From Amaranthus tricolor (Eukaryota > Streptophyta > Magnoliopsida > Caryophyllales > Amaranthaceae): a stretch of 64,000 nt of DNA. Below, piece after piece: positions 42,498 through 53,123 of the stretch. Under the pieces are notes generated by a model that was given only the letters and a program-made list of their open reading frames with translations, did not search any database and was not told where the DNA came from. The translations under genes and the position numbers were made by a program. Positions within the stretch are counted from its first letter, which is position 1, and every line of letters begins with the position of its first letter. Where the stretch lies: contig NC_080051.1 of assembly GCF_026212465.1 (NCBI RefSeq), forward strand, positions 1,637,001 to 1,701,000. The letters are read 5' to 3'.

Positions 42498-45400
42498 TAT
42501 GATGTCCCTGTAGAAATTCTCTGGTTAAGAAATCAGGGAGAGAGTTACTTTCGCCTCTTATATGCTCTATTCGAAAATCAAATACTGATAAAATTGCTTG
42601 CCATCTTGCAAAAATTTGTTTAGAAACAATGTTTTTGACATCCTTTTCTAGAACCTCTTTTGCAGATTTGCAGTCGATCCTTATCAAAAATTTTTTGTTG
42701 TAAAGATCATCTTGAAATTTTGAAACGCATAGTACTATAGATAAAATTTCCTTTTTAATGGTAGAATAATTTTTTTGAGGTCCGAGCCAGAGACCTGAAT
42801 GAAATCTAACTAATTGTTCTTTTGTATCTATTCTTTGTTTTAATATGCCACCATATCCTATTTCTGATGCATCTGTTTCTACTATCATGAATGCAGATGG
42901 ATCTGGAATGCCTAGACATGGAAGTGATTTGATTTTTTGTTTTAATTCAATAATAGTCTTAGTATGAATTTCTGACCAGGGAGGCGGATTTTTTTGAAGT
43001 CTTTGAAAGAGGGGCATGCAAATTTGTCTGAGCTTTGGGAAAAAATCTGATATATAATTTAGACATCCCAAAAATCTTTGTAACTGGGTTTTGTCTTTAA
43101 TTTCGTTAGGGAATTTTTCTGCAAATTCTAAAGACCTTGTAATTGGCTTGATTGTTCCTTTATAAATGTCATGTCCCAAAAATCTAATTTTTGTTTGAAA
43201 TAATTTCATTTTAGTGGCAGAAACTACTAAACCATTTTTTTCAACAGTGTTTAGAAATATATGTAAATGTTTGAAATGTTGATCAATATCATGAGAAAAA
43301 ATTAAAACATCATCTATATAAACAATTATGAATGAAGAAAATTGATTGAAAATATCATTCATTAGATGTTGAAATTCAGAAGGAGCATTTTTAAGTCCAA
43401 AAGGCATTACATTCCACTCATAATGTCCAAATGGTACCGTGAATGCAGTTTTATACCTATCTTCTTTAGCAATTTGTATTTGCCAGAAACCAGATTTCAT
43501 ATCAAATTTTGAAAATATTTTGGCTTTATATAAGCGATTAATTAAATCTCTTTTATTTGGGATTGGATATCTTATCCATTGAAGAACTTTGTTTAAAGGT
43601 TTGTAATTAATAACTAATCTAGGAACTCCTCTTTCTTTTTCTGCTGCATTCATAACATAAAATGCTGCACAGCTCCAAGGAGATTTGGATGGAGTTATTA
43701 ATTTTTTATCTAAAAGAGTTTGAATTTCTTTCTTGCAGAATTCAAGATGCTCAGAATTCATTTGGATGGGTCTAGCTTTTGTAGGAATATTTTTTTCAGA
43801 GAAATCTTTTTCATATGGCAATGTGACAATATGCCTTTTTCTATCCCAAAAGGCATTTGGAATATCAGCACAAACTTTTGATGTAAAAATATTTTCTAAA
43901 TTAAAAATTTTTTGTTGCAATTTTGATTGTTGTAATTGTTCTTCAATCCTTTGAAAAGAAATTTCTTCTTTTAAAGAAGAAATTTGAAATTCTTTTTGTT
44001 TTATTAAATTTATACTTTGTATTACTGAAGAATTTTGTAATAAATTAATATCTTTTTGTAACATGGGACTTAAAAAAGGAAATGATAATTGTTTCCCTAA
44101 AATTTTTGTATGAACACCTTTGTCATCAACCCAAAAAGGATAAATTTGTGTTAAAAAGGGAGTGCCTAATATTATTTCTTCCTTAATATCATTAATAATA
44201 ATGAAAGTATTAGTAAAACTATAATTTTCATTTATGATCTTTCCTTTTGAAATTTTATATTTAATATCCATGGGTGAACTATTTGCACTATATAACCGAG
44301 TTTTTGTTTTTTCATAAAATTTAGTTGGGACTAATCCTTCCCTTAAGCAATTTTGATCCGCTCCACTATCAATTAAAGCAATATAGGTTTTTTGAAAATC
44401 TCCAATTTGAAAAGTAACTGGTGCATACCATTTTTGAAAATTAATTTTATTAATAACAGTGATAAAATCATCATCATCCCCATTAACTTTCTCTTTCCCC
44501 AAAGAAAGATTTTCTTTATAGATGGGGTTTTCTAAAATAGATAATTTTGTTTCAAGTTCGAAATCTTTGATTTGTAAATGCTTTAAACTATTTTTGATAG
44601 AAATGATGTCTTCTTTGATTTTATTTATTTCAAGTTGAAGATCTTTGACCGAAAGAGTTTGATTCTTAATAGGAATTAATTTAGAAGTCATTTCTTTGGA
44701 AGAGTATTTTTCTAATAATTTTGAAATATTGAAAGGTTCAATTTGAGGAATTGGAATACTTTCTTTGTTTTTAGAGGTAGAGGTTTCACCCAAAACCATA
44801 GTTTTGAGTTTCAAAAGGGTTTCTCTTTTGATCTCTTTATCTTGGATTTTGTCAACGAGATCAAAAAGAAATTCCACATTTTTCTCTTTATCTGTTAAAA
44901 CATTAATGCAGTTGATAGGAGAGGAAGAAATCGAAGATTCAGAATCAGAAGTTTGATCATTAATTTGTAAAATTTCGTCATCTTCCTTTTCTGAAGAAGA
45001 AGAAGAAGTAGACTCAGGGGTTTGTAATAATATTTTGGATATTTTATCTCCTAGCTCAGAGTCGTTAATAAATAATTCTTGAATCTTTTTCTTTGTGGTA
45101 CAAGCATTTGCTTTATGTCCAGGTTTTCCACACGAATAACAAAAGATTTTGAAAGCTTTGTTTGATTTTCGGAAATTTCCGAAATTTTTCTTTCCTCGTT
45201 TCTTTCGATAATAAGAAGGATAAGAATTTTTATTTTTATCTTTTGAAAATTTAGAAAATTGTTTTTTAATTTTCTTTTTTGTAGAGGGAGCTCTAATAGC
45301 TTCCATACCAAATGCTTCACAGAAACATCCAATTTCTTTCCTAGATTGTTTCTTTTCAGAGGTATATTTGGCTTGGAGTTTGAGTTCTTCACATAAAGAA

Positions 45401-45824
45401 AGACCTTCCTTTTTAATGAAAGCGAAAAGTCCTCCATAAGTAGTATTATTAAGAGCTTGTTCTTTATCTGTATCATGTTCAGCTATTTTTCTAAAAATTT
45501 TTGAATTTTATCTAACACTGCAGAATTAGAGTTAGAAGAAGTAAAACCATTTTTTGGAAACATTTGAGTCATAGGTATAGTTAATCCTGGTGGTTTGAAA
45601 TGCGGTGCAGAAACCTTATTAGATCCTAATGATGCAATTGTATTAGGGGCTATGGATCTAGAGGTTTCTTTTTGTAAATTATCAACCTTATTTGAAAGTT
45701 GATCTACTTGTGTAGCAACGGTATGAAGGATTTGGAGGTAAATGTAGACCTTTCTTCATATTGAAGATCAACAGGAGTAGGCCTAGGATAATAGTTTTTT
45801 GTAGGGATATTCTTCCAAGATGAT
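41274..45824 (-). mobile_element. Rearranged minus-strand EPRV fragment
   Basis: A single pararetroviral fragment in reverse orientation carries ORF2 lacking its last 26 codons and the 3' two-thirds of ORF1. Its 5' end is scrambled: an ectopic block equivalent to 47514-47612 precedes a block starting at 47119, and a 763-bp segment (equivalent to 47348-48110) is missing. It faces the plus-strand array head to head. No regulatory region or primer site is retained apart from a short leader piece in the adjoining filler. Confidence 0.92.
42442..45824 (-). pseudogene. EPRV ORF1 polyprotein remnant (coat C-terminus, protease, RT, RNase H)
   Basis: The longest uninterrupted part runs from an internal ATG at 45306 to the stop at 42442 (954 codons). 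It holds a CCHC knuckle (45100-45141), the protease motif DSGAD, the RT motif YIDD, the RNase H motif TDAS and the terminal IEHIRGESNSLPDFL. Upstream, the frame is broken by a 763-bp deletion at about 45492, joined at an AAT microhomology, and by a back-jump junction at about 45729 at a 9-bp microhomology (CAAATCCTT). Leader and movement-protein region are absent. It differs from the plus-strand copies at a few residues, for example QHLMND for QHIMND and DFRIEH for DFQIEH, so it descends from a slightly different genome. Confidence 0.93.
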
Positions 45825-46370
45825 AATAAGATAAGTAAAGAAAGTTAGATTTATTTGAGATAATAGGTGATCCATGAACAAAAAATTTATTTGAGATAAT
45901 AGTCTTAAAGAATGAAGAATTATTTGAGATAAGACTTTAGATAAAATTATTCCCTATTAATTATTATCTTAATAGTAAATAATAATTTTACTTATTGGGA
46001 ATAAAATCCTAAGACTATTATCTCAAATTTTTATTTACTATTATCTCAAATTAATCCTAAGAATTATTATCTCAAATTAATCCTAAATCTAAGAAAATAT
46101 TTTGGCTTTATATAAGCGATTAATCCTAAGACTATTATCTCAAATAATTAATAGGGAATAGAATGAACAAACCATGAACAAGGATTTTATTTACTATTAT
46201 CAAAATCTCAAATAAGAATGAAGAATGAACAAGGATTAACTAGATAATATTATCAAAAGAATCCTAAACATATAGAATGAACAAGGATTCTTCTGATAAT
46301 AAATCTTCTAAACTAATTTTCTTTATATAAATGCAGTCTTAAAGCATCTTCTAAACTAATAGGTGATCCT
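45825..46370. other. Scrambled viral/satellite filler between inverted EPRV blocks
   Basis: AT-rich mosaic. Recognisable pieces are: 45825-45863, the viral leader (52810-52850) inverted; AGGTGATCC at 45865 and 46361, the movement-protein 5' end (53157) inverted; a 30-bp RT piece near 46096-46125, inverted from about 50067-50096; AAATGCAGTCTTAAA near 46329, inverted from about 53268; AAGCATCTTCTA at 46342 from the leader (52638). Satellite tokens (GAATGAACAAGGAT) lie near 46162, 46220 and 46275. TTATCTCAAAT occurs repeatedly in both orientations, giving foldback potential. There is no coding capacity. Confidence 0.85.
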
Positions 46371-49300
46371 AAACATAAGACAAGAAATAGAATGCATTGA
46401 GGAAGACGAAAATAAAGTTCTTATAAGGTTTGGGTCTATGAGAGAATTATCTAGTTCTCCTTGTACTTCTTCTTCCAACTATCCACGAAGATCTTTTTCT
46501 TTTCCTCAAAAAACAACTTCAGTCATTTCTGAACCAATCAAAGTCAGATATAAATCTCCTATTCCTGAATATGAAGCAAATGCTTCTCAAACTTCTCAAA
46601 TCTCTTCATCTAGACCTGCATCTCCCACAATGTCTGATATGCAAAATTTTGACTCTATCAATACAATTACTAAAGATTTTGAAATAGATAAAAACTATCT
46701 AAGAGATGAATTTAATTCCTCTCACAATGCTGAACATCGAGATTGGTTTAGATCTTTTTCTCGCTCCTTTAAAGACTCAATAAGAGATGTATGGTATAAA
46801 GATATGAATACTATTCAAATTAATATCCCGTTTTTTACATGGTTTTTATTGTTTTGTGAAAAACAAGGTATTGCTAATCCATATTCTCAAAATCACATAT
46901 TTGTACAAACCAAACTTCAAAAAAATTGGGTTTTGAAGGATGGACAAACAATTAGTTCAGTTCATCCACCATTACAAAATATTACTTTTCCCTATTATGA
47001 CCGTGAAATAAAGGCTAGTCCTTTTAAAGAAGGAAGAGTAGATCAAACAGATAAAACTCCAAATGTAGAAGACATCATTAAAATTTATCATCAAAATAAT
47101 TTTACAAATCAAATCCTTCATACCGTTGCTACACAAGTAGATCAACTTTCAAATAAGGTTGATAATTTACAAAAAGAAACCTCTAGATCCATAGCCCCTA
47201 ATACAATTGCATCATTAGGATCTAATAAGGTTTCTGCACCGCATTTCAAACCACCAGGATTAACTATACCTATGACTCAAATGTTTCCAAAAAATGGTTT
47301 TACTTCTTCTAACTCTAATTCTGCAGTGTTAGATAAAATTCAAAAATCTTTACAAAAATTAGCAGATAGTCCAAGTCATATTAAGGTTTTGAGTAAATAT
47401 CAAAGTTCAGAGATATCTTCTGATGAAGAAAATTCTGAGTCTTTAATCATTTCAAAAGTTGCAAAGCAATTTCAAGAATCTGATAATGATCCTCATCAAA
47501 TTAATAAAATACGATCATCTTGGAAGAATATCCCTACAAAAAACTATTATCCTAGGCCTACTCCTGTTGATCTTCAATATGAAGAAAGGTCTACATTTAC
47601 CTCCAAATCCTTTTCCCCAGATATGATCCATGAATGGAACATAGATGGAAAATCTGATTATGAAATTCTTAATACTCTTCAAAATATGGGAATGGCTATT
47701 GTAGCTTACAAGGCAAAACCTTTGGATGAACAAATAATTTTTGGTTTTATTATATCAGGTTTTACTGGGCAATTAAAAAACTGGTGGGATAATCTTCTCA
47801 CTTTACAAGACAGATTAGAAATTTTGAATCACGTTACTGACATCATGGATGATCAAGGAAATGTATTTCAAAAATCTGACTGCTGTGATTTCTTAATCAT
47901 AGTTATTGCCTTTCATTTTGTCGGTAACCCTACTCAAACTCTTTCTTCTGGAGAAACGATTTTACAAAATTTACGTTGCCCAACATTAAGTGACTATAGA
48001 TGGTATAAAGATACCTTCTTTAGTTATGTTTTACAAAGACAAGATTGCAATCAAAGTTTTTGGAAAGAAAAATTTATATCAGGACTACCAAAATTATTTG
48101 CTCAAAGAATTTTTAGAAAAATAGCTGAACATGATACAGATAAAGAACAAGCTCTTAATAATACTACTTATGGAGGACTTTTCGCTTTCATTAAAAAGGA
48201 AGGTCTTTCTTTATGTGAAGAACTCAAACTCCAAGCCAAATATACCTCTGAAAAGAAACAATCTAGGAAAGAAATTGGATGTTTCTGTGAAGCATTTGGT
48301 ATGGAAGCTATTAGAGCTCCCTCTACAAAAAAGAAAATTAAAAAACAATTTTCTAAATTTTCAAAAGATAAAAATAAAAATTCTTATCCTTCTTATTATC
48401 GAAAGAAACGAGGAATGAAAAATTTCGGAAATTTCCGAAAATCAAACAAAGCTTTCAAAATCTTTTGTTATTCGTGTGGAAAACCTGGACATAAAGCAAA
48501 TGCTTGTACCACAAAGAAAAAGATTCAAGAATTATTTATTAACGACTCTGAGCTAGGAGATAAAATATCCAAAATATTATTACAAACCCCTGAGTCTACT
48601 TCTTCTTCTTCTTCAGAAAAGGAAGATGACGAAATTTTACAAATTAATGATCAAACTTCTGATTCTGAATCTTCGATTTCTTCCTCTCCTATCAACTGCA
48701 TTAATGTTTTAACAGATAAAGAGAAAAATGTGGAATTTCTTTTTGATCTCGTTGACAAAATCCAAGATAAAGAGATCAAAAGAGAAACCCTTTTGAAACT
48801 CAAAACTATGGTTTTGGGTGAAACCTCTACCTCTAAAAACAAAGAAAGTATTCCAATTCCTCAAATTGAACCTTTCAATATTTCAAAATTATTAGAAAAA
48901 TACTCTTCCAAAGAAATGACTTCTAAATTAATTCCTATTAAGAATCAAACTCTTTCGGTCAAAGATCTTCAACTTGAAATAAATAAAATCAAAGAAGACA
49001 TCATTTCTATCAAAAATAGTTTAAAGCATTTACAAATCAAAGATTTCGAACTTGAAACAAAATTATCTATTTTAGAAAACCCCATCTATAAAGAAAATCT
49101 TTCTTTGGGGAAAGAGAAAGTTAATGGGGATGATGATGATTTTATCACTGTTATTAATAAAATTAATTTTCAAAAATGGTATGCACCAGTTACTTTTCAA
49201 ATTGGAGATTTTCAAAAAACCTATATTGCTTTAATTGATAGTGGAGCGGATCAAAATTGCTTAAGGGAAGGATTAGTCCCAACTAAATTTTATGAAAAAA

Positions 49301-51165
49301 CAAAAACTCGGTTATATAGTGCAAATAGTTCACCCATGGATATTAAATATAAAATTTCAAAAGGAAAGATCATAAATGAAAATTATAGTTTTACTAATAC
49401 TTTCATTATTATTAATGATATTAAGGAAGAAATAATATTAGGCACTCCCTTTTTAACACAAATTTATCCTTTTTGGGTTGATGACAAAGGTGTTCATACA
49501 AAAATTTTAGGGAAACAATTATCATTTCCTTTTTTAAGTCCCATGTTACAAAAAGATATTAATTTATTACAAAATTCTTCAGTAATACAAAGTATAAATT
49601 TAATAAAACAAAAAGAATTTCAAATTTCTTCTTTAAAAGAAGAAATTTCTTTTCAAAGGATTGAAGAACAATTACAACAATCAAAATTGCAACAAAAAAT
49701 TTTTAATTTAGAAAATATTTTTACATCAAAAGTTTGTGCTGATATTCCAAATGCCTTTTGGGATAGAAAAAGGCATATTGTCACATTGCCATATGAAAAA
49801 GATTTCTCTGAAAAAAATATTCCTACAAAAGCTAGACCCATCCAAATGAATTCTGAGCATCTTGAATTCTGCAAGAAAGAAATTCAAACTCTTTTAGATA
49901 AAAAATTAATAACTCCATCCAAATCTCCTTGGAGCTGTGCAGCATTTTATGTTATGAATGCAGCAGAAAAAGAAAGAGGAGTTCCTAGATTAGTTATTAA
50001 TTACAAACCTTTAAACAAAGTTCTTCAATGGATAAGATATCCAATCCCAAATAAAAGAGATTTAATTAATCGCTTATATAAAGCCAAAATATTTTCAAAA
50101 TTTGATATGAAATCTGGTTTCTGGCAAATACAAATTGCTAAAGAAGATAGGTATAAAACTGCATTCACGGTACCATTTGGACATTATGAGTGGAATGTAA
50201 TGCCTTTTGGACTTAAAAATGCTCCTTCTGAATTTCAACATATAATGAATGATATTTTCAATCAATTTTCTTCATTCATAATTGTTTATATAGATGATGT
50301 TTTAATTTTTTCTCATGATATTGATCAACATTTCAAACATTTACATATATTTCTAAACACTGTTGAAAAAAATGGTTTAGTAGTTTCTGCCACTAAAATG
50401 AAATTATTTCAAACAAAAATTAGATTTTTGGGACATGACATTTATAAAGGAACAATCAAGCCAATTACAAGGTCTTTAGAATTTGCAGAAAAATTCCCTA
50501 ACGAAATTAAAGACAAAACCCAGTTACAAAGATTTTTGGGATGTCTAAATTATATATCAGATTTTTTCCCAAAGCTCAGACAAATTTGCATGCCCCTCTT
50601 TCAAAGACTTCAAAAAAATCCGCCTCCCTGGTCAGAAATTCATACTAAGACTATTATTGAATTAAAACAAAAAATCAAATCACTTCCATGTCTAGGCATT
50701 CCAGATCCATCTGCATTCATGATAGTAGAAACAGATGCATCAGAAATAGGATATGGTGGCATATTAAAACAAAGAATAGATACAAAAGAACAATTAGTTA
50801 GATTTCATTCAGGTCTCTGGCTCGGACCTCAAAAAAATTATTCTACCATTAAAAAGGAAATTTTATCTATAGTACTATGCGTTTCAAAATTTCAAGATGA
50901 TCTTTACAACAAAAAATTTTTGATAAGGATCGACTGCAAATCTGCAAAAGAGGTTCTAGAAAAGGATGTCAAAAACATTGTTTCTAAACAAATTTTTGCA
51001 AGATGGCAAGCAATTTTATCAGTATTTGATTTTCAAATAGAGCATATAAGAGGCGAAAGTAACTCTCTCCCTGATTTCTTAACCAGAGAATTTCTACAGG
51101 GACATCATAATGCCAAGGAAGAAGAATCAGCAAGAAAAACTCAAAGGGTTCCAGAGTTCAGATGA
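46371..51165 (+). pseudogene. EPRV copy 1 ORF1 polyprotein, 5'-truncated
   Basis: Viral homology starts at 46371, equivalent to 53869 in the complete copy, so leader and movement-protein region are missing. The frame is then open to the stop at 51165; the first in-frame ATG is 46438 (1,575 codons). In order: a disordered Ser/Pro-rich stretch; coat protein with GQLKNWWDNLL and the WKEKFISGLP block; CCHC knuckle at 48466-48507 (about residue 677); protease DSGAD at 49237-49251; RT YIDD at 50287-50298; RNase H TDAS near 50731; terminal RGESNSLPDFL. It keeps a four-A run (47966-47969) where copies 2 and 3 have three. RGMKN near 48414 is unique to this copy. No viral promoter precedes it. Confidence 0.95.
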
Positions 51166-52414
51166 TTACGAAATGGAACCAGATCCAAAACCAAACAAAA
51201 CAGAACAAAATAAATTTTCATCCTCCAAAAATCTTCAAACTACCCTATCCATTTCAAACAAATTTACTCAACTAAATGATTTTCCCCCACTTCCATATTC
51301 ACAAATTGTTCAAGAGCCTACTTCACAAAATATTATTTCAAATTCAAAACAAAAAGAACCAACTACAAAAATACCAACACAAAGCTTTACCAAATCTGCA
51401 TACATTACAAAAACCGAAATAGAAAATGTATATCTCACTAATTTTACAATTCCTCAAAGCCCACAAATTATTAATTCAATCAATCAAAAAACTTTTCCAA
51501 AAGGTTGCGAATGGATACCAGAAAATCGTTTTAAAACTCAAAGGTTTTATGAATTTATTTTAGTAGATTCAAACTCTGTTGAAATCCAACATATCAAGGA
51601 TTCTTCAGAAAAAATAATTTATTCAAAATGTATTTTTAAGAAAATTATTTCGTCTGTAGAATGGGGAGACCCTTATGCAGAACGAATTTTTTCAAAAAGA
51701 TTTTTCCCTCAAAATTACTCATACTATGATTACAAAATGGCCTGGTATAGAGCATTTTTATTCAGACCATTTGATCATTCATGGTTTTTTATATTTGACA
51801 AATATTGTCCAAAGAAATATCCTATGTGGTTTTATCATTGGTGGTATTTATTTGGACCAACTCCTCAAATTTATCCAAAAGAATGCAATGAGGGTTTCAC
51901 AACTTTTGTTGCCAATTCAAATTATCAAGCTTATGAAACTCCAGTCATGTTTCATGCAGAATTTAAAATTCCATGGATTCTATGTTGGAGTTACTGTCTC
52001 AAACAACACCTTCCACGTCCATATCCATATTCATTAATAAGAGAATTCAAAATTAAATGGTGGGACAAATTTACCTTAGAAATTTGTTCAACAAAAAATG
52101 TTATCTCCTTTTTTCAAACCGGTATAAAAATGGAATACCAATCTCCATCAACCACCAACAAACCTTCACCCTCAAAAGCAACATCAAATTCAAACTCTCC
52201 TCAACACAATAAAAACCCCAAAGTAGAAAGTCCAAACTCAGAATCATTATCTAAAGTCCAGAAAGCTATTCTCAAAAAGATTCTTGAAGATCCACAATAT
52301 GCAAAGAAAATATTATCAGAAGAATCCTCTGATGAGATTTTATCGGAGTTTTCAAATGAGTCTTATGATCCAACATTTGGTGGCCCATTTGCTCAAGATC
52401 CATACGACTTTTAA
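51110..52414 (+). CDS. EPRV copy 1 ORF2, unknown function
   Basis: This intact 434-codon frame starts at an ATG inside the last 19 codons of ORF1 (56-nt overlap, +1 frame). Residues 1-100 are polar, rich in Lys, Gln, Ser and Asn and probably disordered. About 120-330 form a dense aromatic domain with WIPENRF, WYRAF, HSWFF, WFYHWWYLFGP and WILCWSYC. About 340-385 is a Ser/Pro/Asn linker, then a predicted helix (KVQKAILKKILEDP), and an acidic/aromatic tail ending in DPYDF. I recognise no catalytic motif. A second ORF downstream of the polyprotein is known in some florendoviruses; it could be a translation/inclusion factor analogue, but nothing in the sequence proves that. It is identical or nearly so in copy 2. 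Confidence 0.88.
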   Translation: MPRKKNQQEKLKGFQSSDDYEMEPDPKPNKTEQNKFSSSKNLQTTLSISNKFTQLNDFPPLPYSQIVQEPTSQNIISNSKQKEPTTKIPTQSFTKSAYITKTEIENVYLTNFTIPQSPQIINSINQKTFPKGCEWIPENRFKTQRFYEFILVDSNSVEIQHIKDSSEKIIYSKCIFKKIISSVEWGDPYAERIFSKRFFPQNYSYYDYKMAWYRAFLFRPFDHSWFFIFDKYCPKKYPMWFYHWWYLFGPTPQIYPKECNEGFTTFVANSNYQAYETPVMFHAEFKIPWILCWSYCLKQHLPRPYPYSLIREFKIKWWDKFTLEICSTKNVISFFQTGIKMEYQSPSTTNKPSPSKATSNSNSPQHNKNPKVESPNSESLSKVQKAILKKILEDPQYAKKILSEESSDEILSEFSNESYDPTFGGPFAQDPYDF

Positions 52415-52435
52415 TATTGAGTTCACAAAAGTTCA

Positions 52436-52577
52436 ATTCAAATGTTCAACAACTCAAATTAATTCATCCGGAAGCACAAACGTAAGCAATGACGAAATCA
52501 AAAGTATCATTCAAATGTTCAACAACTCAAATTAATTCATCCGGAAGCACAAACGTAAGCAATGACGAAATCAAAAG
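52436..52577 (+). repeat. 73-bp direct repeat with TGACG motifs
   Basis: Two tandem copies (52436-52508 and 52509-52577) each carry AACGTAAGCAATGACGAAAT, with TGACG at 52490-52494 and 52563-52567. TGACG is the core of as-1-type elements bound by TGA bZIP factors in plant pararetrovirus promoters. The position 180-260 bp upstream of the TATA box fits an enhancer; activity is inferred. Confidence 0.7.
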
Positions 52578-52748
52578 CATCTCCAACAGTGATTCAAAGC
52601 ATCTTCAACAGTAAAGCATCTTCAATAGTAATTCAAAGCATCTTCTACAGTATTATAGTGTAACTTTAATAATTATGTTTGTACTATTTACTTTTTCTCT
52701 TTAATTTCTTATTGGAAGAGCAGATTGCACCTTATCTCTTCCTTTGTG

Positions 52749-52757
52749 TATAAATAA
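52749..52757 (+). promoter_or_regulatory. TATA box of the EPRV pregenomic promoter
   Basis: TATAAATAA lies in a GTGTATAAATAAAGTG context, with transcription expected about 25-32 bp downstream (near 52780). It sits between the enhancer-like repeats and the primer-binding site, as expected for a caulimovirid. Confidence 0.75.
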
Positions 52758-52816
52758 AGTGTCTAGCTCTAAGATGAGAGCATCCTGTAATTTTCTTTTG
52801 TTTAAGTCTTATCTCA

Positions 52817-52822
52817 AATAAA
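52817..52822 (+). terminator. Candidate poly(A) signal AATAAA
   Basis: AATAAA lies 68 bp past the TATA box. Caulimovirids place the signal downstream of the transcription start so that it is bypassed once and used after a full circuit, giving terminally redundant RNA. The distance here is shorter than in cauliflower mosaic virus, so this call is tentative. Confidence 0.45.
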
Positions 52823-52922
52823 TCTAACTTTCTTTACTTATCTTATTATTATCAATTATATAATAAGATTTATATCCACAAAATTATTAAATTATTTTCT
52901 CTATCGATCCTGTACTCCCTAT

Positions 52923-52937
52923 TGGTATCAGAGCCAG
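52923..52937 (+). other. Minus-strand primer-binding site (tRNA-Met initiator)
   Basis: TGGTATCAGAGCCAG is complementary to the 3' end of plant initiator tRNA-Met over 15 nt, the standard primer site of Caulimoviridae. It also gives the natural origin of the circular genome map and recurs 7,497 bp later. Confidence 0.92.
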
Positions 52938-53102
52938 TAAGTTATTAAATTGATTAATTGTGCATTTATTAAATTGCATTTGTATTGAGTGTTGGTAAAG
53001 TGCTTGGTCAGCCTAATTAAGTTGTTGGTAAGCCATTTTAAGTCTTGGTGTTCTCGGTTAGGTGGTCCCACTGTTCCCATTCAATTCAGTCATATTTAGT
53101 TT

Positions 53103-53123
53103 ATGCAACATTTAATTTATTAA
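53103..53123 (+). CDS. 6-codon uORF ending in TAATG at the ORF1 start
   Basis: ATG at 53103 opens six codons and stops with TAA at 53121-53123. The last A of that stop is the first base of the polyprotein ATG (TAATG). It is the only ATG in the leader between the primer site and ORF1. The arrangement fits termination-coupled reinitiation; no peptide function is implied. Confidence 0.6.
   Translation: MQHLIY

Larger units (their letters stand above)
52415..53122 (+). promoter_or_regulatory. EPRV intergenic region and leader (copy 1/copy 2 boundary)
   Basis: This 708-bp non-coding region separates the ORF2 stop from the polyprotein start. It holds in order a 73-bp direct repeat with TGACG motifs, three CAAAGCATCTTC-type short repeats (52596-52650), a TATA box, a candidate poly(A) signal, the tRNA primer site and one short uORF. 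This order (enhancer, TATA, poly(A) signal, primer site, leader) matches the pregenomic-RNA promoter of caulimovirids. It is the only complete promoter able to drive copy 2. Confidence 0.85.

Noticed and set aside
43733..43954. Small open frames on the opposite strand or other frame of ORF1 and ORF2 (also at 44765, 47515, 48131, 51675, 53045-53122 and equivalents)
   Set aside because: They lie fully inside the polyprotein or ORF2 coding frames, have no own signals and repeat with each copy.
52774..52821. 15-codon uORF at the start of the viral transcript
   Set aside because: Its ATG lies about 25 bp after the TATA box, so it is probably upstream of or at the transcription start and not in the RNA.
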